Part shown: positions 60,375 through 64,000 of the stretch, piece after piece
Position numbering within the stretch: position 1 is the stretch's first letter
How the letters are laid out: each line of letters begins with the position of its first letter
Assembly (NCBI RefSeq): GCF_008642335.1
Contig: NZ_CP029191.1
Span: 7,006,001 to 7,070,000 of the forward strand
DNA length: 64,000 nucleotides
Origin: Streptomyces venezuelae
Lineage (GTDB): Bacteria > Actinomycetota > Actinomycetes > Streptomycetales > Streptomycetaceae
Direction: 5' to 3'
Made by a program: the position numbers and the translations under genes
The notes under the pieces: model-generated
Seen by the model: only the letters and a program-made list of their open reading frames with translations
Told to the model about the DNA's origin: nothing
Databases searched by the model: none

Positions 60375-62018
60375 CTAGGCCGAATACCCGACAGCTTCTG
60401 TCTTCTTTTCCTGAGTGATCTCCTTGAGTTCTCCGTCCAGGAGCAGCCACCGCGTGATGCCGATGGACTCCAGGAACGGCAGATCGTGGCTGGCCACGAT
60501 CAGCGCGCCCTCGTACGACTCCAGGGCCGTCGACAGCTGCTGCACGCTCGCCATGTCGAGGTTGTTCGTCGGCTCGTCGAGCATCAGCAGCTGCGGCGCG
60601 GGCTCCGCGAGCAGCAGCGCCGCCAGCGCCGCGCGGAACCGCTCGCCGCCCGACAGGGTCGCCGCCCGCTGATCGGCCTTGGCTCCCTTGAACAGGAAGC
60701 GGGCCAGGCGCGCCCTGATGCGGTTGTTGGTCGCGTCGGGAGCGTACGCCGCCACGTTCTCGGCGACGGTCAGCTCGCCGTCGAGCACGTCGAGGCGCTG
60801 CGGCAGGAAGCGCATCGGCACATGGGCCAGCGCCTCGCCGGAGACCGGTGCCAGCTGTTGCGCGATGGTGCGCAGCAGCGTGGTCTTGCCCGCGCCGTTC
60901 CGGCCGATCAGCGCGATCCGCTCGGGGCCGCGCAGCTCGAACTCGCCCTTCACGCGGGCGCCGTAGCACAGTTCGAGGTTGCTCAGGGTGAGCACCGTGC
61001 GTCCCGGGTGGACCAGGGTGTGGGGCAGGTCGACGCGGATCGCGTCGTCGTCCCGCACCGCCTCGACGGCGTCGTCCAGACGCTCCTTCGCCTCGGCCAG
61101 CCGCTCCTCGTGCATGATGCGGTGCTTGCCCGCCGACTCCTGCGCGGCGCGCTTGCGGGCACCCATGACGATCTTGGGTTCGCGCTTCTGGTCCCACATC
61201 TTCTGGCCGTACCGCTTGCGGCGGGCCAACTTGACCTGGGCGTCCGCCAGTTCCCGCTTCTGCTTGCGCAGGTCGGTCTCGGCGACGCGCACCATGCGCT
61301 CGGCCGCCTCCTGCTCCACGGCGAGGGCTTCCTCGTACGCGCTGAAGTTGCCCCCGTACCAACTCACCTCCCCGTCGCGGAGATCGGCGATCTGGTCGAC
61401 CAGGTCCAGGAGTTCACGGTCGTGGCTGACGACGACCAGGACGCCCGGCCATGCCTCGACGGCCGCGTACAGGCGCCGACGGGCGTACAGGTCGAGGTTG
61501 TTGGTCGGCTCGTCGAGGAGCAGTACGTCGGGGCGGCGCAGCAGCAGCGCCGCCAGGCGCAGCAGCACCGACTCGCCGCCGGACACCTCGCCGGTGGTGC
61601 GGTCGAGTCCGATGTGGCCGAGCCCGAGCTGGTCGAGGGTGGCGACGGCGCGCTCCTCCACGTCCCAGTCGTCGCCGACCGCGGTGAAGTGCTCCTCGCG
61701 CACGTCACCCGCCTCGATGGCGTGCAGCGCGGCGCGGGTCGCGGCGATGCCGAGCACCTCGTCGACGCGCAGGCCGGTGTCGAGGGTGACGTTCTGCGGC
61801 AGGTATCCGACGTCCCCGGCGACGCGCACCGCGCCCTCGGTGGGCGTCAGTTCACCCGCGACGAGCTTCAACAGGGTTGATTTACCGGATCCGTTGACGC
61901 CGATGAGCCCGGTCCTGCCGGGTCCGAAGTAGACCTGGAGGCCGTCGAAGACGCCGGTGCCGTCGGGCCAGCCGAAGGAGAGCGACGTACAGCTGATGGA
62001 GGTGGGGTGAGTAGACAT
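60375..62018 (-). CDS. ABC-F family ATPase (ribosome-associated, resistance or translation factor)
   Basis: This 547-residue soluble protein has two ABC domains: Walker A in GLIGVNGSGKSTLL and ALIGRNGAGKTTLL, signatures VSGGESVLLRL and LSGGERFRAAL, and Walker B LLLDEPTNNLDLYARR and LLMLDEPTNNLDMAS. They are joined by a charged helical linker (about 225-300, KQKRELADAQVKLARRKRYG). ABC-F proteins rescue ribosomes, often from antibiotics. It has no membrane segments. The ATG 62018 directly follows one arm of an inverted repeat in a 318-base leader. It is the first gene of an ABC-F/UvrA-like/DDAH run. Confidence 0.92.
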   Translation of the reverse strand: MSTHPTSISCTSLSFGWPDGTGVFDGLQVYFGPGRTGLIGVNGSGKSTLLKLVAGELTPTEGAVRVAGDVGYLPQNVTLDTGLRVDEVLGIAATRAALHAIEAGDVREEHFTAVGDDWDVEERAVATLDQLGLGHIGLDRTTGEVSGGESVLLRLAALLLRRPDVLLLDEPTNNLDLYARRRLYAAVEAWPGVLVVVSHDRELLDLVDQIADLRDGEVSWYGGNFSAYEEALAVEQEAAERMVRVAETDLRKQKRELADAQVKLARRKRYGQKMWDQKREPKIVMGARKRAAQESAGKHRIMHEERLAEAKERLDDAVEAVRDDDAIRVDLPHTLVHPGRTVLTLSNLELCYGARVKGEFELRGPERIALIGRNGAGKTTLLRTIAQQLAPVSGEALAHVPMRFLPQRLDVLDGELTVAENVAAYAPDATNNRIRARLARFLFKGAKADQRAATLSGGERFRAALAALLLAEPAPQLLMLDEPTNNLDMASVQQLSTALESYEGALIVASHDLPFLESIGITRWLLLDGELKEITQEKKTEAVGYSA

Positions 62019-62336
62019 ACAGGCCTCGCGGTTGCGTGGTGTGGAGCGCGGTCAGGGGCAACGCGTTCGAGACACCGCGGCGAGGGAAGGCCGGAGAACG
62101 AGAAAAGGCCTGTGCCGGGGGACGGGACGGCTCGTGATGCCGAGGTCGCACACGGCGTGCACGGCAGCGAAAGCTGCGTGACGCGGTGTCTCATGACCTC
62201 AGACGAGCAACGTCCTTCTCCTATCGACGGCAACAGAACCGCTGTACACCGTAGGTCGGGCTCCGGGGTGTGTCAACGTTTTATCGGGGGCCCGCACCCG
62301 GCCCCGTGGACGCCGACCCAGGACCTAGGAGGCGCC
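62019..62336 (-). promoter_or_regulatory. Structured leader of the ABC-F gene and divergent promoter region
   Basis: This 318-base gap has no long gene. ACAGGCCT (62019-62026, touching the ABC-F start) is complementary to AGGCCTGT (62106-62113), so the start region could be masked. A hairpin with a 4-base loop lies at 62160-62180. An ATG at 62194 with GAGG upstream opens a frame (MRHRVTQLSLPCTPC...) that overlaps the ABC-F start in another phase. This resembles the attenuation leaders of inducible ABC-F genes, but no experiment supports it here. The promoter of the GPP34 gene must lie toward 62260-62330. Confidence 0.4.
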
Positions 62337-63023
62337 GTGCACTACGGCACGCTGTCCCTGCCGGCCAGACTCCTGCTCCTGTCGTGGAACGGGGAGAAGG
62401 GAAAGTTCACCGGCGGCCCCGACCTGCACCTCGTCATCCGCGCCGGCGCGCTGGCGGAGCTCGCGCAGCGCGGAGTGATCGTCGAGTCGGGCGGCATCGT
62501 CACCCCGGTGACCGGCGCGCGCACGGGCGACACGGTGCTCGACGCGCTCGCCGAACTCATCGAGGAGTCCCGGCCGCGCAAGTGGCGCGGGTGGATGACC
62601 CACCGCTCCGGTAACACCCTGAACGAGGTCCGCGACCAGCTCACCGCCCACGGCTATCTGCGCCTGGAGCGACGGCGCGTCCTCGGCCTCTTTCCCGTCC
62701 GGCACTGGGAGCTGGAGCGCGCCGGCTACGCGGAAGCGCTGCAGGCCGACGCGGGCACGGTGCTGCGCGGCCCCCGGCCGGTCACGGAGGTGTCCGAGAG
62801 CGAGGCGGCCCTCGTGATGTGCGCGGCCACCGGCAAGGTACGCCCGTTCGTCACCGGCAGGGACCGCAGGCGCTACAGGGACAGGATCGCCGAGCTCACC
62901 GACCGCGGCGGCGGCGCGTCGCTGGAGGTCACCCAGCAGATGCGCGCCCTGCGCAAGGCGCTGGCCTCGGCGATCGCGGCCGCGGAGACGGCGCGCTCGT
63001 CGAGCGGGGGCGACGGCGGCTGA
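62337..63023 (+). CDS. GPP34 (GOLPH3-like) family protein
   Basis: This 228-residue protein of the GOLPH3/VPS74 fold is common in Streptomyces with unknown role: LPARLLLLSWNGEKGKFTGG, LHLVIRAGALAELAQRGVIV, GYLRLERRRVLGLFPVRHWEL. GTG 62337 has AGGAGG four bases upstream. It probably binds phosphoinositide-like or membrane lipids. The upstream frame to 62007 is an unlikely extension through the promoter. Confidence 0.85.
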   Translation: MHYGTLSLPARLLLLSWNGEKGKFTGGPDLHLVIRAGALAELAQRGVIVESGGIVTPVTGARTGDTVLDALAELIEESRPRKWRGWMTHRSGNTLNEVRDQLTAHGYLRLERRRVLGLFPVRHWELERAGYAEALQADAGTVLRGPRPVTEVSESEAALVMCAATGKVRPFVTGRDRRRYRDRIAELTDRGGGASLEVTQQMRALRKALASAIAAAETARSSSGGDGG

Positions 63024-63056
63024 GCGCGAGAACCTTGCCTGCCCCTCTCATCCCTC

Positions 63057-63473
63057 TCAGCAGGCGTCCCGCATCAGCTCGGCCAGGTCCTGGTCCAGAT
63101 TCACGTGCCGGCTCTCCTGTCCGGCCGGCACCAGCGCCATCGTGCGGTGCAGGAAGCGCCGGAGGTCGCCGGTGCGGATGTGGACGATCGCGGTGCCCTC
63201 GGGGGCGTGGAACTCCACGACCGTGCGGTCGAACCCGTAGGGACGCACGCGCACGTCGCCGTCGCCCACCGCACGCTCCACGCCGTGGACGAGCAGCTCG
63301 CGGGCGAAGGTCCAGTAGACCTCGATGCCCTCCAGGGTCGCGGGAGCGGGGAAGCTCATGCGCACGGCGAACGGATCCCGCCGGTCGTAGTGGAGCGTCG
63401 CGGGAATGGTCGGCATCCGCGGCTCGGCGGCGACCAGGCGGGCCTCTACGGCTTGCTCGATGACGGTGGACAA
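63057..63473 (-). CDS. SsgA-like sporulation/cell-division protein
   Basis: This 138-residue SALP-family protein is specific to sporulating actinobacteria. Its sequence STVIEQAVEARLVAAEPRMP, IPATLHYDRRDPFAVRMSFP and RTVVEFHAPEGTAIVHIRTG is typical. SALPs guide septation, with FtsZ and SsgB, or peptidoglycan remodelling. TTG 63473 is taken as the start because GAGGGAG lies six bases upstream and the family begins (M)STVIEQ. GTG 63488 is less well placed. It is convergent with GPP34. Confidence 0.87.
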   Translation of the reverse strand: MSTVIEQAVEARLVAAEPRMPTIPATLHYDRRDPFAVRMSFPAPATLEGIEVYWTFARELLVHGVERAVGDGDVRVRPYGFDRTVVEFHAPEGTAIVHIRTGDLRRFLHRTMALVPAGQESRHVNLDQDLAELMRDAC

Positions 63474-63686
63474 CGCCTGCTCCCTCACTGACTGCTGGAC
63501 GACTGGGGTCGGCACTTGAATAGACGACGGAAACACCGGATGCGTGCACACGGAGGGCGGTTCGGAGCGAGTGACCTCTGTCACCGCGACACCCTGGCGG
63601 GGCCCGCGGTTCCCGGCGACCACCTCATGGGGGACACCTTCAGGCCATCTGGACGAGGCCCCGCGCGTCGGCTAGCTTCGCCCGCC

Positions 63687-64000
63687 ATGAGGGGCATGGG
63701 GAAGACGAAGTCGACGAGGCGGATGGTACTGACGGGACTGTGCGGCGCGATGCTCGCCGGAACCGTCCTCGGCGCGCCGGGGGCCGCGGGGGCGGACGGC
63801 GGCGCGCACCATCCGGACCGGCAACCGCGCTGGCAGCTCAAGGACAGCGGCACCGACGCCCGCTTCCGGGGGCTCGCCGCCGTCAGCCGGGACACGGCGT
63901 GGGTGGCCGGTACGAAGGGGACGGTGCTGCGTACCGCCGACGGCGGCGAGACGTGGCGGGAAGTCTCCCCGCCCGGCGCCGCCGGTCTGGAGTTCCGCGA
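63687..64000 (+). CDS. Exported Ycf48/BNR-repeat-like beta-propeller protein, cut by the window edge
   Basis: The frame opened by ATG 63687 (MRGMGKTKSTRRMVLTGLCG) has a signal peptide ending near GAAGADGG. A mature part follows with RWQLKDSGTDARFRGLAAVS and DTAWVAGTKGTVLRTADGGE TWRE in direct order, a photosystem II stability factor-like or sialidase-type propeller blade. It runs open to the end of the window. TAGCTT at 63672 may be its -10, so the leader is short. Confidence 0.72.
   Translation, partial: MRGMGKTKSTRRMVLTGLCGAMLAGTVLGAPGAAGADGGAHHPDRQPRWQLKDSGTDARFRGLAAVSRDTAWVAGTKGTVLRTADGGETWREVSPPGAAGLEFR

Noticed and set aside
58004..60418. 804-residue plus-strand frame opposite the UvrA-like gene
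   Set aside because: Complement of a well-defined ABC ATPase; shadow composition.
1..64000. tRNA or rRNA genes
   Set aside because: No tRNA T-loop/CCA patterns or rRNA signatures were noticed on either strand; a tRNAscan search would settle it.

Overview
The window is high-GC actinobacterial DNA, almost certainly from a Streptomyces chromosome. The signs are the strong third-position GC bias, a WhiB-type regulator, an SsgA-like protein, a GPP34-family protein, a two-domain small laccase, many twin-arginine signal peptides, and two intergenic sequence families that I recognise as common in Streptomyces. I see no tRNA, rRNA, CRISPR array, insertion sequence or prophage.

Layout. 1-9 kb: an MgtA-type Mg2+ P-type ATPase (its last residues lie outside the window) with a long structured leader, a Tat-exported phospholipase C, a valyl-tRNA synthetase of unusual type, and a DUF2510/scramblase-like protein. 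9-14 kb: a DMT transporter and PAP2 protein divergent from a TetR regulator across a long palindrome, a second DUF2510 protein, and anmK. 14-27.4 kb: a steroid C/D-ring (HIP) degradation locus. It holds two acyl-CoA dehydrogenases, ipdF, kstR2, fadA6, echA20, ipdA, ipdB, ipdC and two SDRs, with two matching KstR2-type operators in its two divergent promoter regions. An ATPase regulator lacking its DNA-binding domain sits between the two halves. 27.5-33.2 kb: a protocatechuate (beta-ketoadipate) operon, pcaI-J-H-G-B-(37-codon ORF)-pcaD, divergent from a MarR/PcaV-type regulator, with a 16-bp tandem repeat array just before pcaH.

33-39.4 kb: a DUF3048 lipoprotein, a Tat-exported FAD oxidoreductase, an ATP-dependent DNA ligase and a LigD-type polymerase, with a GNAT acetyltransferase and a decayed nitronate monooxygenase between the last two. 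39.4-45.5 kb: an exported redox/carbohydrate set. It comprises a ThuA-sugar dehydrogenase fusion translationally coupled to a cupredoxin-Ig-DUF1080 protein, both divergent from a small laccase. 45.5-49 kb: a HEAT-repeat protein divergent from an Mrr nuclease-TerD fusion of lower GC. 49-55.6 kb: a LacI regulator, a GH64 glucanase with a palindromic operator, a two-domain VOC protein, a WhiB-like protein and a six-hairpin glycosidase-like protein. 55.6-64 kb: a LuxR-family relic, an acyl-ACP desaturase, a co-directional set of ABC-F ATPase, UvrA-like ATPase and dimethylargininase, then GPP34, SsgA-like and the start of an exported beta-propeller-like protein.

Functionally, the steroid and pca loci are compact catabolic modules with their own repressors. 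Several stop/start overlaps (ATGA, GTGA, TGATG, TTGA) indicate translational coupling. All family names rest on reading the translated sequence and remembered family features; no database search was run.
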